Source: Treponema bryantii
GTDB lineage: Bacteria; Spirochaetota; Spirochaetia; Treponematales; Treponemataceae
Reading direction: 5' to 3'
NCBI GenBank assembly: GCA_015061465.1
Contig: SUWN01000013.1
Span: forward strand, 1-50,732
Length of the DNA: 50,732 nt
The stretch's first letter is position 1; every line of letters starts with the position of its first letter. The translations under genes were made by a program, and so were the position numbers. The notes below the pieces were generated by a model. The model saw only the letters and a program-made list of their open reading frames with translations, searched no databases and had not been told where the DNA came from. This document shows, piece by piece, positions 9,711-17,985 of this stretch.

Positions 9711-9823
9711 TACATATACCAACGTTCGTTTTTTTAGATAATCCCGCCTGTTTTGAAAAATTAAAGATTACATTTACCAACGTTTTTTTAGATATTTCTG
9801 CCTATTTTGATAAATTAAACAAT
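9711..9823 (+). repeat. Imperfect tandem duplication
   Basis: Two adjacent units, 9711-9768 and 9769-9823, share TACAT-TACCAACG, a T-run, TAGATA, a CCTGTTTTGA or CCTATTTTGA segment and AAATTAAA in the same order. They differ by a 3-base indel and scattered substitutions. No function is apparent. Confidence 0.6.
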
Positions 9824-9833
9824 TACAAATAAT

Positions 9834-10047
9834 GTTAAAAAAAATAGATTTTGCGCGAGCGAACGGAGGTTGGTGGAAAAACACTCTGCTTGTGGCAGCC
9901 ACAATAGTGGCTGGTTCTATAGTTTCTATACCACAAGCAGCGTGTAGCGAGTTATCGAGCGGTTTTGTGCCAGCCTACGTAAGCGGGAGCAATTTTAAAT
10001 TATTTTTTTTACTCTTTGATTTTATATGTTTAATTTATTCGTAAGTT
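9834..10047 (+). repeat. Dispersed 214-bp element, copy 1
   Basis: This sequence recurs inverted at 41828-42043. The core folds as a three-way junction. The outer stem is CTGCTTGTGG (9886-9895) with CCACAAGCAG (9931-9940). Inside it are CAGCCAC (9896-9902) with GTGGCTG (9907-9913) and TATAG (9918-9922) with CTATA (9926-9930). Flanks include GCGCGAGCGAACGGAGG and GCCTACGTAAGCGGGAGC. It has no open frame of note and no transposase, so it is a non-coding intergenic or MITE-like unit. Edges are estimated by comparing the two copies. Confidence 0.8.
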
Positions 10048-10054
10048 TATTCTA

Positions 10055-10083
10055 TTGAAAATCTCACTGTTTTGTGCTATTTT
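10055..10083 (+). promoter_or_regulatory. Promoter of the PUR-domain gene
   Basis: TTGAAA (10055-10060), a 17-bp spacer and TATTTT (10078-10083) form a sigma-70-type promoter about 40 bp upstream of the gene. A strong ribosome-binding site (GGGAAGGAGG) precedes the ATG at 10130. Confidence 0.6.
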
Positions 10084-10129
10084 TTGAAATATATTAGTAA
10101 TAAATACATTTTAGGGAAGGAGGCGCAAG

Positions 10130-10534
10130 ATGGGCGCTAGAGGTGAACTTTTTACAACTCAAGTTTATTTGGACAACAGATCTTATTTTTTTAATGTAAA
10201 AGAAAACAGAACTGGTGATATTTTTCTTCAAATTGTAGAAAGCAAAAGTAAAGATGGAAGTGATTTTGACAGACATCAAATTGCTGTTTTTTCAGAAGAC
10301 ATGCAACAATTCTTACAAGGAATGGAAAAATCACTTGAGTTTATAGAAAAAGCAAGAAAAACAAAACAAAAAGCAGCAAAAGAAAAGAAAGCTGCAAAAG
10401 AAGCCAAATATGGCAAAAAAGTTTACCACGTAAAAAAATCATCTGACAAAAAAGATGATGGAATTAAAAGAACAGGAAGAGTTCACGTTGTTTCTAAAAG
10501 AACAGTAGAAGAAACTCCTGAAACACAAGACTAA
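10130..10534 (+). CDS. PUR-domain (DUF3276) nucleic-acid-binding protein, BpuR-like
   Basis: The 134-residue protein starts MGARGELFTTQVYLDNRSYF and continues FFNVKENRTGDIFLQIVESK. This closely matches spirochaetal PUR-domain proteins such as Borrelia BpuR (recalled from memory), which bind single-stranded RNA and DNA and regulate gene expression. The PUR fold covers about residues 1-75. The remaining tail is rich in Lys and Ala (KTKQKAAKEKKAAKEAKYGKK), fitting nucleic-acid contact. It has its own promoter and a very strong ribosome-binding site, so it is probably well expressed. Its stop codon overlaps the stop of rnhB on the other strand by a few bases. Targets in this organism are unknown. 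Confidence 0.85.
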   Translation: MGARGELFTTQVYLDNRSYFFNVKENRTGDIFLQIVESKSKDGSDFDRHQIAVFSEDMQQFLQGMEKSLEFIEKARKTKQKAAKEKKAAKEAKYGKKVYHVKKSSDKKDDGIKRTGRVHVVSKRTVEETPETQD

Positions 10535-11127
10535 TATTTAAAAGACATACGTTGAATTGGAGATGGTCCAATTTCACGACAAATCTGAACATGATCCCTG
10601 GTTGGATAGCCTTTATGTTTTGCGTATCCATACTGGGGATATTTTTTATCCATTTCTACCATTATTTTATCACGACAAGTTTTTGCCAAAATACTCGCTG
10701 CCATTACTTGAGGATAATTTGCATCCGCTTTTGGTTCTGCTCTACATTCAATAAAAACTTCAGGACATTTTGTTCCGTCAGTTATTCCTTTTAAAACAAA
10801 ATCCTGTATGTTATTTTTATTTTTCCATTCTGGCAATTTTTCCATCAAAACTTCAAACGCAATTTTCATTGCCAACATACTTGCATTTAAAATATTGATT
10901 CTATCAATTGTTGCGTGGTCCACTAGACCAATTCCCCAACACGCTTTTTCTTTTATAATTTCTTCTGCATAAAGACGTTTTTTTTCGGAAAGTTTTTTAG
11001 AATCGTTCAATATTTCTAACGGAAAATCATCTGTCAAAATTACAGCCGCAGCAGAAACGGGTCCCGCAAGTGGACCTCTGCCCGCTTCATCAAAACCAAC
11101 AGTAAGAATTTTAGAATCCTGTAACAT
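10531..11127 (-). CDS. rnhB: Ribonuclease HII
   Basis: RNase HII cleaves the RNA strand of RNA-DNA hybrids and starts removal of single misincorporated ribonucleotides. The 198 residues carry the active-site signature GFDEAGRGPLAGPVSAAAVI (acidic pair at residues 14-15) near the N terminus. Further family motifs are DSKKLSEKKR and YPQVMAASILAKTCRD. The start overlaps the end of the upstream beta-helix gene by 17 bp, which implies translational coupling. It is the last gene of a three-gene operon and ends convergent with the PUR-domain gene. Confidence 0.96.
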   Translation of the reverse strand: MLQDSKILTVGFDEAGRGPLAGPVSAAAVILTDDFPLEILNDSKKLSEKKRLYAEEIIKEKACWGIGLVDHATIDRINILNASMLAMKIAFEVLMEKLPEWKNKNNIQDFVLKGITDGTKCPEVFIECRAEPKADANYPQVMAASILAKTCRDKIMVEMDKKYPQYGYAKHKGYPTRDHVQICREIGPSPIQRMSFKY

Positions 11128-13186
11128 TATTTTCCTCTAAGTTGATTTTAGATTCATAATCTTTATAAATTGCCTGAGATTTTTTTACAGATTTTAATTC
11201 ACCTTTTAATTCGTTTGTAGAAAAATCACCTTCACAAGAAAACAGTTCGGCAATTCGTCCCATTGAAGCAGAAACTTTAAATGAATTATTTGCAATTTGT
11301 GTTTTACAATCATTTAGCGACAAAATAACAGCCGTATCACCACTACAACCGATTGTAGAATCTTTTATATTGATTTTTGAACTAATTCCAGAAATTACAT
11401 TTGCATAATTAGATGATTTTAGCGCAACCAAACAATTATTCATATTTACAGAAGAATTAAAGGCGTCTATAAAAGTTCCATTTTTTTGGAAGTAAGTTGA
11501 AATCTGACAATCATTTAAATCTAAAATTGATTTTTCAGCTTTTATTAAAACTCCATTTTTTTCTTGAACTTGAATTACACAATCATTTATAAAAAGACTC
11601 GAATTTTTTACAATTAAATTACTGTCTTTTTCAAAAGTAATTGTTGCATTTCCATCGTTGCTAAATAAACAACTAGACAAAATTTCAGAATTCCCTGCAG
11701 GAATTTTTAATTCGCCTTTTATTCTAAATGAAGAAAAATTACTACTATTGATGGCTTGCAAACATTGAGCAAAACTTTTATAAGGTTTGGATTTTGTACC
11801 GATAGCTTCTTCTGCTGTCGAATTTGAATCAAAATAATAATTGTATTGGTCAATAATTACACCGTATTCAGAAATTTGACCTTTGTTTTTTTCATCTTGT
11901 GAATATGCACAAACTTTATAATAAACAGCACCTTCGTTTTTGGGTTCTAGATAAAAATCAACAAAAGAAGAATCTGCTCTTTTATAAGAAGAAAGTTGAA
12001 CATCTTTGAAGATTTCGCTTGTGTTTTCATAATCTTCAGAAAGATTTTGTATAAAAAATGGCTCGCTGATTGCATAAAACAAATCACAATCCGCATCGCT
12101 TTCAATTTCGATATGAACTTTATTTCTAGAATAAAAATCACCAGAACTTGAATAAATAATTGGTCTAGATGGAGGACGTTTATTTATTTTATATTCTTCA
12201 GTAATTTTTCCTTGATAAACAGAATCTGCATAAATTCCAATATCAAGTTGGCCAGAAAAACTGTCGCCATAAAAAGTATCTATTGAAATTTCTCTAAATA
12301 ATTCTTGATAATCTACACTATTTTTGTTCAAAATTCCCAATAAATATGAATTATCACCGTTTATAGAATAAGTTACAGCGCCATTTTCTTGAATTTGCGT
12401 ATTAATTTGAGGTTTTGGAGGAAGAACAAAAAATTCGATTGGATTTCCTTGATTATAATTTATACTTTGCCAATAAACGATATGACTAATTGAGCGGTCT
12501 ATACGTACAGGTTCTGTTGGTAAACTCCACATTCCTGAATCAATTTTATAAATATAATTTTGATTTACAAAATTTAAAGTTTCCCAATCATTTACTTCAA
12601 AAGGAATATCTCTTCTACTAAAAATGCCCGCTGATTTTGGATATGTATTAATCACAAAACGCCATTTTTTATCAGTTTGTATATCCCAAATTGTACAAGG
12701 AATTGTTCTAGTTAAAACACTATTATTTGATAGACTAATATCTTGTCCATCTATAAAGGAATCTGGAGGTAAACCTAAACTAAATTGCAAAGAAGACGGA
12801 ATTGATAAAACAGAGCCCGCTGTATAATTTACATGACCTGTATCCAAAAACATAGAAATAAACTGTTCGTAAGATTTATTAAAACCGTCATCAGTTTTTA
12901 CAGAAAATTCTACAATTTTTTCTTCTTTAGAATTGCCAAGTTTTTTTATTCTTAATTTTATATCGCCAGTTGTATCAAGCAAAACAGGCCCGTCGTAAGC
13001 AAAACCAAATTCTTCGGGGTCAGTTCCATCCAACGAATACAAATATTCTTCATTTTCTGCAACTTGAATTACAAGCATTTGTTTGTTTGCCCAAGTTCCT
13101 TTTATAGGACTAATTAAATTTATTTGAGAAAAAGTTGGAAACAAAAAAACGGATAATAAAAATAAAAAACAAAAAACTTTTTTCAT
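11111..13186 (-). CDS. Exported protein with chitobiase-like and beta-helix domains
   Basis: The 691-residue protein has an N-terminal signal peptide (KKVFCFLFLLSVFLFPTFS). About 45-95 includes LYSLDGTDPEEFGFAYDGPV, the pattern of chitobiase/FN3-like beta-sandwich modules. About 340-440 has similar sandwich-like sequence (RPIIYSSSGDFYSRNKVHIE). About 450-690 has short repeating strands rich in Asn, Ser and Asp (SSLFINDCVIQVQEKNGVLI, SSVNMNNCLVALKSSNYANV), as in a right-handed parallel beta-helix. An outer-surface or periplasmic location is likely. A GGGAG ribosome-binding site supports the start at 13186. It lies 24 bp downstream of the phosphoribosyltransferase gene. No enzyme activity can be assigned. 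Confidence 0.65.
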   Translation of the reverse strand: MKKVFCFLFLLSVFLFPTFSQINLISPIKGTWANKQMLVIQVAENEEYLYSLDGTDPEEFGFAYDGPVLLDTTGDIKLRIKKLGNSKEEKIVEFSVKTDDGFNKSYEQFISMFLDTGHVNYTAGSVLSIPSSLQFSLGLPPDSFIDGQDISLSNNSVLTRTIPCTIWDIQTDKKWRFVINTYPKSAGIFSRRDIPFEVNDWETLNFVNQNYIYKIDSGMWSLPTEPVRIDRSISHIVYWQSINYNQGNPIEFFVLPPKPQINTQIQENGAVTYSINGDNSYLLGILNKNSVDYQELFREISIDTFYGDSFSGQLDIGIYADSVYQGKITEEYKINKRPPSRPIIYSSSGDFYSRNKVHIEIESDADCDLFYAISEPFFIQNLSEDYENTSEIFKDVQLSSYKRADSSFVDFYLEPKNEGAVYYKVCAYSQDEKNKGQISEYGVIIDQYNYYFDSNSTAEEAIGTKSKPYKSFAQCLQAINSSNFSSFRIKGELKIPAGNSEILSSCLFSNDGNATITFEKDSNLIVKNSSLFINDCVIQVQEKNGVLIKAEKSILDLNDCQISTYFQKNGTFIDAFNSSVNMNNCLVALKSSNYANVISGISSKINIKDSTIGCSGDTAVILSLNDCKTQIANNSFKVSASMGRIAELFSCEGDFSTNELKGELKSVKKSQAIYKDYESKINLEENNVTGF

Positions 13187-13210
13187 TCATTCTCCCATAA
13201 AAAGATAAAA

Positions 13211-13834
13211 CTACTTTTTATTTCCTAAATATGGAGATAAAACTTCTCTTAATGTAGGATCTTTTTTGTAATAATTTTCTTCCAATTCTTCGTTTGATAA
13301 ACCAACCAATTCGTGACTCATATAATGAATCCATCTGTTTTCTTCTGGTTTTGTAATATCAAAACGTCTACACCAATAATCTGGCTGAATTTCAAGTTGT
13401 TCTTTGTAATAAGTAAAATATTTATAATCGTGAACAACAACTTTAATATCTTCACGAGGAATTCCTCTGCTATTCATTAATTCTTTTACCAAACAGTTGA
13501 TTGTATTTCCCGAATCAAAAATATCGTCTATCAAGAGAATTTTATCACCTGGGCGCAAATTCTGAGGAGGATATGTCCAACCATCTATAAAAACTTTTGT
13601 GTGATTTGCAACATCTGAATAAGAACGAGCAACAACGCCTGCGTACAAAACTGGATGAAATTTCTCTTTGGAAGCTAAAATTTTAAAATATTCACTTATA
13701 ACGTTTGCCATGTACGCACCACCACGTAATGAAGCATAAATCACATCTGGAATAAAACCATCTTGAAAAATTTTATGAGCAATTTTAAGAGCGTCATTTC
13801 TTACAGTCTCGTATGGCAAAAATTCTTTAATCAT
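13211..13834 (-). CDS. Purine-type phosphoribosyltransferase
   Basis: The 207-residue protein has the type I PRPP-binding motif ILLIDDIFDSGNTI (near residue 100), in which the acidic pair and the DSGNT loop hold the ribose and 5'-phosphate of PRPP. PDVIYASLRGGAYMANVISEY is the upstream core strand-loop. It would transfer phosphoribose to a nucleobase, most likely a 6-oxopurine, in salvage. Length and layout resemble bacterial xanthine/hypoxanthine phosphoribosyltransferases, but the base specificity cannot be fixed by eye. It is first in the operon with the beta-helix gene and rnhB. A TTGTAA-N17-TATAAT promoter and a GAGG ribosome-binding site lie upstream. Confidence 0.82.
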   Translation of the reverse strand: MIKEFLPYETVRNDALKIAHKIFQDGFIPDVIYASLRGGAYMANVISEYFKILASKEKFHPVLYAGVVARSYSDVANHTKVFIDGWTYPPQNLRPGDKILLIDDIFDSGNTINCLVKELMNSRGIPREDIKVVVHDYKYFTYYKEQLEIQPDYWCRRFDITKPEENRWIHYMSHELVGLSNEELEENYYKKDPTLREVLSPYLGNKK

Positions 13835-13854
13835 AGTAAAACCTCGTAGAGAAA

Positions 13855-13883
13855 ATTATATATCATAATGCGACAATTTACAA
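13855..13883 (-). promoter_or_regulatory. Promoter of the phosphoribosyltransferase operon
   Basis: Reading the minus strand, TTGTAA (13878-13883), a 17-bp spacer and TATAAT (13855-13860) form a near-consensus sigma-70-type promoter about 21 bp upstream of the start codon. Confidence 0.65.
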
Positions 13884-13933
13884 TCAAACATTTTTTTAAT
13901 GATTTTTACACATTATTATGATAAAATGAAAAT

Positions 13934-15691
13934 ATGAAACATAATATGATTCTTTCAGCGTCTGGTTGGCGTAAAGTTTTTGCAATGTCTGGGGATGAAC
14001 AGGATAAAAGTCCGCTCATCAGTGAAGAAGATAAAGCGCTTAGTGTAATTGCAGCAAATGTTTTTTGTGAATATTTAAAAAATAAATCTGGTCAAGAAAA
14101 TCCCGTTATAGCAATTGGTTATGATACAAGACCAACAGGTTTATCAATTGCAGGCGCGATGTTACACGCTCTTGTTGCCCAAAATGCAATTATTCAATTT
14201 TCGGGTGTCACATCTGCTCCTGAAATTATGGCTTATGCAAAAAAACTTGATGGATTCATTTATATTTCTGCAAGCCACAATCCAATTGGCCACAATGGAA
14301 TTAAATTTGGAATAAACGACGGCGGAGTTTTAAACGGAACTGAAAATGCAAAACTTGTTCAAGAATTTTTAAAGCGACTTGAAAATGACGAAGAAGTAAA
14401 AAAAGAAGTTGAATTTGCATATAATTGTAGTTCAACACAATTAAAAGATGTTTTCCAATCATTAGAAACTTCTAAACACAATGCAAAAAAAGCGTATCAC
14501 GATTTTATAAAACACACAATTTCGGATTCAGACAACAAAGATCATCAAACTGATTTTTTTGAAATGTTACAAACTTTTGCTGCCGAACGTCCAATCGGTG
14601 TTGTTTGTGACTTTAACGGTTCTTCAAGAGCGTCGTGCATCGACAAAGAATTCTTTAGAGAACAAAAAATTAATTTCTATTCAATCAACGAATATGAAAT
14701 TGTACACGAAATTATCCCAGAAGCTGAAAATCTGATTTATGTGGCTCAAGAGATGGAAAGACTTCAATCTATCGGCGTAAAAGATGCAATTTTAGGATAT
14801 ATGCCAGACTGCGACGGAGACCGCGGAAATATTGTTTATTGGGACGAAAAACAAAAAAAAGCAATTATTCTAAAAGCACAAGAAGTTTTTAGTCTTTCTG
14901 TACTTGCTGAATTAACATATTCAATTTGGAAAAACGGTTCTGATTCAACTTTTAAACCTGCTGTCGCTGTGAACTGCCCTACTTCCATGAGAATAGAAGA
15001 AATTGCAACTACTCTTGGCGCACAAGTTTTTAGAGCTGAAGTTGGTGAAGCAAACGTTGTAAATCTTGCAAGAGAAAAACGCGCAGAAGGTTACAATGTA
15101 AAAATTTTGGGCGAAGGTTCAAACGGAGGAACAATTACTTATCCAGCAAGCGTTCGTGACCCATTAAATACAATTTTTGCGTTTATCAAACTTCTTTTAA
15201 TGCGCGACGGTGGTTTGTATAGCATTTGGTGTAAAAAAAGTGGAATACCTTACAATCCTGATTTTACACTTACAGACGTTTTGGAATCTCTACCAAAATA
15301 CACAACAACAGGTGTTTCTGAACCACGAGCGATTTTAAAAGTTCATTCCACAAATCAGGCGGAATTAAAACAAAAATTCCAGAGTGTTTTTGAAGCTGAA
15401 TGGAACACATCGCCTTTACCACAAAAATACGCACTTACTTCATATCAAGCGGTTATTACAAACGGAACAAAAGAAACTAAAAATATAAAAGATTTTAGTC
15501 TCTCTCAAAAAGGTGGATTAAAAATCATCTTTAAAAATAAAGAAAATCAAGACATTGCATTTATCTGGATGCGTGGTAGCGGAACAGAACCTGTGTTTAG
15601 AATAATGTGCGATGTAAAAGGTGATAATCCACAAATGGAAAAAGAGTTACTTGAATGGGAAACAAAAATGCTTGAAAAAGCAGATAAATAA
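13934..15691 (+). CDS. Phosphohexomutase (phosphoglucomutase/phosphomannomutase family)
   Basis: The enzyme interconverts hexose-1- and hexose-6-phosphates through a phosphoserine. The 585 residues show the four family signatures: the catalytic serine in YISASHNPIGHNGIKFG (near residue 117), the Mg-binding loop PDCDGDRGN (near 292), the sugar-binding ILGEGSNGGTI (near 394), and the phosphate-binding RGSGTEPVFRIM near the C terminus. The sugar loop EGSNGG differs from the common GE[MF]SGH of phosphomannomutases, so the substrate is uncertain. It diverges from the phosphoribosyltransferase operon and converges on the ABC transporter. ManA and a sugar nucleotidyltransferase elsewhere in the window could act in the same sugar-nucleotide route. 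Confidence 0.85.
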   Translation: MKHNMILSASGWRKVFAMSGDEQDKSPLISEEDKALSVIAANVFCEYLKNKSGQENPVIAIGYDTRPTGLSIAGAMLHALVAQNAIIQFSGVTSAPEIMAYAKKLDGFIYISASHNPIGHNGIKFGINDGGVLNGTENAKLVQEFLKRLENDEEVKKEVEFAYNCSSTQLKDVFQSLETSKHNAKKAYHDFIKHTISDSDNKDHQTDFFEMLQTFAAERPIGVVCDFNGSSRASCIDKEFFREQKINFYSINEYEIVHEIIPEAENLIYVAQEMERLQSIGVKDAILGYMPDCDGDRGNIVYWDEKQKKAIILKAQEVFSLSVLAELTYSIWKNGSDSTFKPAVAVNCPTSMRIEEIATTLGAQVFRAEVGEANVVNLAREKRAEGYNVKILGEGSNGGTITYPASVRDPLNTIFAFIKLLLMRDGGLYSIWCKKSGIPYNPDFTLTDVLESLPKYTTTGVSEPRAILKVHSTNQAELKQKFQSVFEAEWNTSPLPQKYALTSYQAVITNGTKETKNIKDFSLSQKGGLKIIFKNKENQDIAFIWMRGSGTEPVFRIMCDVKGDNPQMEKELLEWETKMLEKADK

Positions 15692-15702
15692 AAGAATAAA
15701 AT

Positions 15703-16458
15703 CTAGTTATTAAATCTGTTTAAGAAAAGTTTTGTTCGTTCTTCCTGAGGATTGTTTATTACTTCTTCAGGATTTCCCTGCTCTACGATTACGCCGCCGT
15801 CCATGAAAATTATTTTGCTCGAAACATCTCTTGCAAAAGACATTTCGTGAGTAACAATAACCATTGTCATTTTTTCTGCAGCGAGTTCTTTTATTACAGC
15901 AAGAATTTCACCAGTAAGTTCAGGGTCAAGAGCCGAAGTTGGTTCATCAAATAATAAAACTTCAGGTTTTAAAGCCAATGCTCTGGCAATAGAAACGCGT
16001 TGTTGTTGGCCACCACTTAATTCACAAGGATAAGAATCTGCTTTTGCAGACAAATCCATTCTTTTTAATAAATCAAGTGCAATTTCTGTAGCTTCTTCTT
16101 TTGATTTTTTTAAAACCAACATTTGAGGTGCTACAACATTTTGTAAAACAGAATAATGAGGAAACAAATTAAAGTTTTGAAAAACCAATCCACTTTTTAA
16201 TGTGATTTTTTGTTTTTCTTCTTTTGAAGCATAAACTCCATCTTTTACAAGAGTCATGCCACAAATTTTTATCAAACCATTTTGAACAGTTTCTAATTGA
16301 GAAATACAACGTAAAATTGTAGATTTTCCACTTCCACTTGGCCCGATAATACTTAAAACTTCACCTTTGTGAACAGAAAAAGAAATTCCTTTGATAACGT
16401 CTAAATCACCAAACGATTTTTTTAAATTTTCAACACAAATAATTTCTGTATTTTCCAT
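15703..16458 (-). CDS. Polar amino-acid ABC transporter, ATP-binding protein
   Basis: The 251-residue ATPase is of the GlnQ/HisP type. Walker A is GPSGSGKST, the signature motif is LSGGQQQR, Walker B is [12 protein letters not shown], and the switch histidine is in VIVTHEM. It powers uptake by the permease and binding protein encoded just upstream. The in-frame TTG at 16467 is less likely as start: the ATG at 16458 lies 11 bases after an AAGGA ribosome-binding site, while the TTG is only 2 bases from it. Gene order binding protein, permease, ATPase matches a complete transporter, in line behind argH. Confidence 0.93.
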   Translation of the reverse strand: MENTEIICVENLKKSFGDLDVIKGISFSVHKGEVLSIIGPSGSGKSTILRCISQLETVQNGLIKICGMTLVKDGVYASKEEKQKITLKSGLVFQNFNLFPHYSVLQNVVAPQMLVLKKSKEEATEIALDLLKRMDLSAKADSYPCELSGGQQQRVSIARALALKPEVLLFDEPTSALDPELTGEILAVIKELAAEKMTMVIVTHEMSFARDVSSKIIFMDGGVIVEQGNPEEVINNPQEERTKLFLNRFNN

Positions 16459-16482
16459 TAATTTCAAATTCCTTTTTCTGTT

Positions 16483-17163
16483 TTAATTATAATAAGATAG
16501 TTTTTTTTCTATTTTTTGGAAGATAAAAGAAACGCCCCAGTTCATAACAAAGTAGAAAACACCTGCTATAAATAAAGGCACAAAACTGAACATTGCACTT
16601 TGTCTTTCTTTTGCAACCATTAATAATTCACTTACACCAATTACACTTACCAACGCAGTGTCTTTTACCAAAGTAATTACTTCATTTCCCATTGCAGGAA
16701 TAATTCTTTTTATAACTTGTGGTAAAATGATTCTAAGAAATGTTTGTGGTGAAGTATAACCCAAAACTTTTGCGGCTTCGTACTGTCCTTTTGGAATAGA
16801 TTCAATTCCACCTCGATAAATTTCTGCAAAATAAGCAGCGTAATTTATGGATAAAGCAATAATTGCAGCAGCAAATCTGTTCCATTTAAAAGTAACATCA
16901 AAACCAAGTGTTATTAACCAACGAATGAATAATCCCGGTCCAAAATACACAACAAGAAGTTGGAGCATAAGAGGAGTTCCTCTGATTATCAACAAAAACA
17001 CATTTATCAAACCTGATAAAAATTTATTTTTGGACATTCTTCCCATTGCAATAGGAAGAGCTAGAGGAACTGCAAAAATGATTGTTAGAAAGAATACTTC
17101 AAGCGACGTAAGAGTTCCTTCTAACATCGCATGAAGCATTTTTAAATATCGTTCAAAAGTCAA
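16483..17163 (-). CDS. Polar amino-acid ABC transporter, permease
   Basis: The 226-residue integral membrane protein has about five hydrophobic segments (for example LEVFFLTIIFAVPLALPIAM and FAAAIIALSINYAAYFAEIY). The permease motif that docks on the ATPase is YEAAKVLGYTSPQTFLRIILP (EAA loop, near residue 130). It forms the channel of a polar amino-acid importer. The predicted start is a TTG at 17163, two bases after the binding-protein stop, with GGAAAA as a possible ribosome-binding site. An ATG eight codons in (17139) is an alternative, so the N terminus is uncertain. Confidence 0.92.
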   Translation of the reverse strand: MTFERYLKMLHAMLEGTLTSLEVFFLTIIFAVPLALPIAMGRMSKNKFLSGLINVFLLIIRGTPLMLQLLVVYFGPGLFIRWLITLGFDVTFKWNRFAAAIIALSINYAAYFAEIYRGGIESIPKGQYEAAKVLGYTSPQTFLRIILPQVIKRIIPAMGNEVITLVKDTALVSVIGVSELLMVAKERQSAMFSFVPLFIAGVFYFVMNWGVSFIFQKIEKKLSYYN

Positions 17164-17165
17164 AA

Positions 17166-17969
17166 TTATTTTCCAATAACAGAAATGTCTTTACCAAACC
17201 ATTTTTGGCTGATAGCTGCAACAGTACCGTCTTTTGCCATTTCAAGAAGAATATTTTGAACTTCATCACGAAGTTTAATATCACCTTTTCTGAAAGCAAT
17301 TCCGTATTCTTCGTTAGAAAGAACTTCGTCAATTGTTGTAAATGGTTTTCCTGTTTGAGTAATTGAGTAGTTTCCAACAACGCTATCCATTACAACACCG
17401 TCTACACCACCAATATCCAAATCATTTAATGCTGTAATATTATCTTTGAACATTACTTTTTCTCCCAAACTTGAAGAGAATGCAGCATTTCCTTCTACAG
17501 CGTCTTGAGCACTTGAACCAGATTGAATACCAACTGATTTTCCTTTCATATCTGCAAGAGTTTTAATTCCACTGTCGTTACGAACAATTAAAACTTGTGC
17601 GTTATTCAAATATGGGAATGTAAAAGCAAGAGCTTGTTTTCTTTCTTCTGTGATTGTAAGACCATTCCAAATACAGTCGATTTTTCCTGTATTAAGTTCC
17701 ATTTCTTTTGCATCCCAACTGATTGGTTGAGCAACAAATTCTACACCAAGACGTTTTGCAACTTCTTTTGCAAGGTCGATGTCATAACCAACAATTTGAT
17801 TATCATCATCACGGAAACCTAATGGTGGGAATGAATCATCTAAACCAAGAACAAATTTTCCTCTTTGTTTTAATTCAACAAGTGAATTGTCGCCTTTTTG
17901 TGTTTTTTTACATCCAAAAACTGTAAAAACAGAAGCACAAATAAGTGCAATTGCCAATAATTTTTTCAT
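17166..17969 (-). CDS. Polar amino-acid ABC transporter, substrate-binding lipoprotein
   Basis: The 267-residue protein is a family-3 solute-binding protein. The N terminus MKKLLAIALICASVFTVFGC ends in a lipobox (VFGC), so the mature protein is probably a lipoprotein held at the membrane. Family motifs are GFRDDDNQIVGYDIDLAKEV, the domain hinge TITEERKQALAFTFPYLNN, and the anchor MKGKSVGIQSGSSAQDA. The ligand is probably a polar amino acid; neighbouring argH makes arginine or a precursor possible, but that is only context. An AGGGG ribosome-binding site sits 16 bp after the argH stop. Confidence 0.92.
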   Translation of the reverse strand: MKKLLAIALICASVFTVFGCKKTQKGDNSLVELKQRGKFVLGLDDSFPPLGFRDDDNQIVGYDIDLAKEVAKRLGVEFVAQPISWDAKEMELNTGKIDCIWNGLTITEERKQALAFTFPYLNNAQVLIVRNDSGIKTLADMKGKSVGIQSGSSAQDAVEGNAAFSSSLGEKVMFKDNITALNDLDIGGVDGVVMDSVVGNYSITQTGKPFTTIDEVLSNEEYGIAFRKGDIKLRDEVQNILLEMAKDGTVAAISQKWFGKDISVIGK

Positions 17970-17985
17970 AATAAACCCCTAAAAT

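Larger units (their letters stand above)
9481..10129. other. Gene-free repeat region between uvrC and the PUR-domain gene
   Basis: This 649-bp stretch has no credible gene; the few open frames are short and lack ribosome-binding sites. It holds, in order: a branched hairpin (9590-9626), a 27-bp box shared with 42080-42106, an imperfect 55-58 bp tandem duplication (9711-9823), one copy of a dispersed 214-bp element (9834-10047) and the promoter of the downstream gene (10055-10083). The motif TATATGTTTAATTT or a close variant recurs at about 9491 (inverted), 9666 and 10023. Confidence 0.8.

Noticed and set aside
9534..10044. Two open frames of about 70 codons in the repeat gap
   Set aside because: No ribosome-binding sites, composition follows the repeats, and one is the coding shadow of the 214-bp element.
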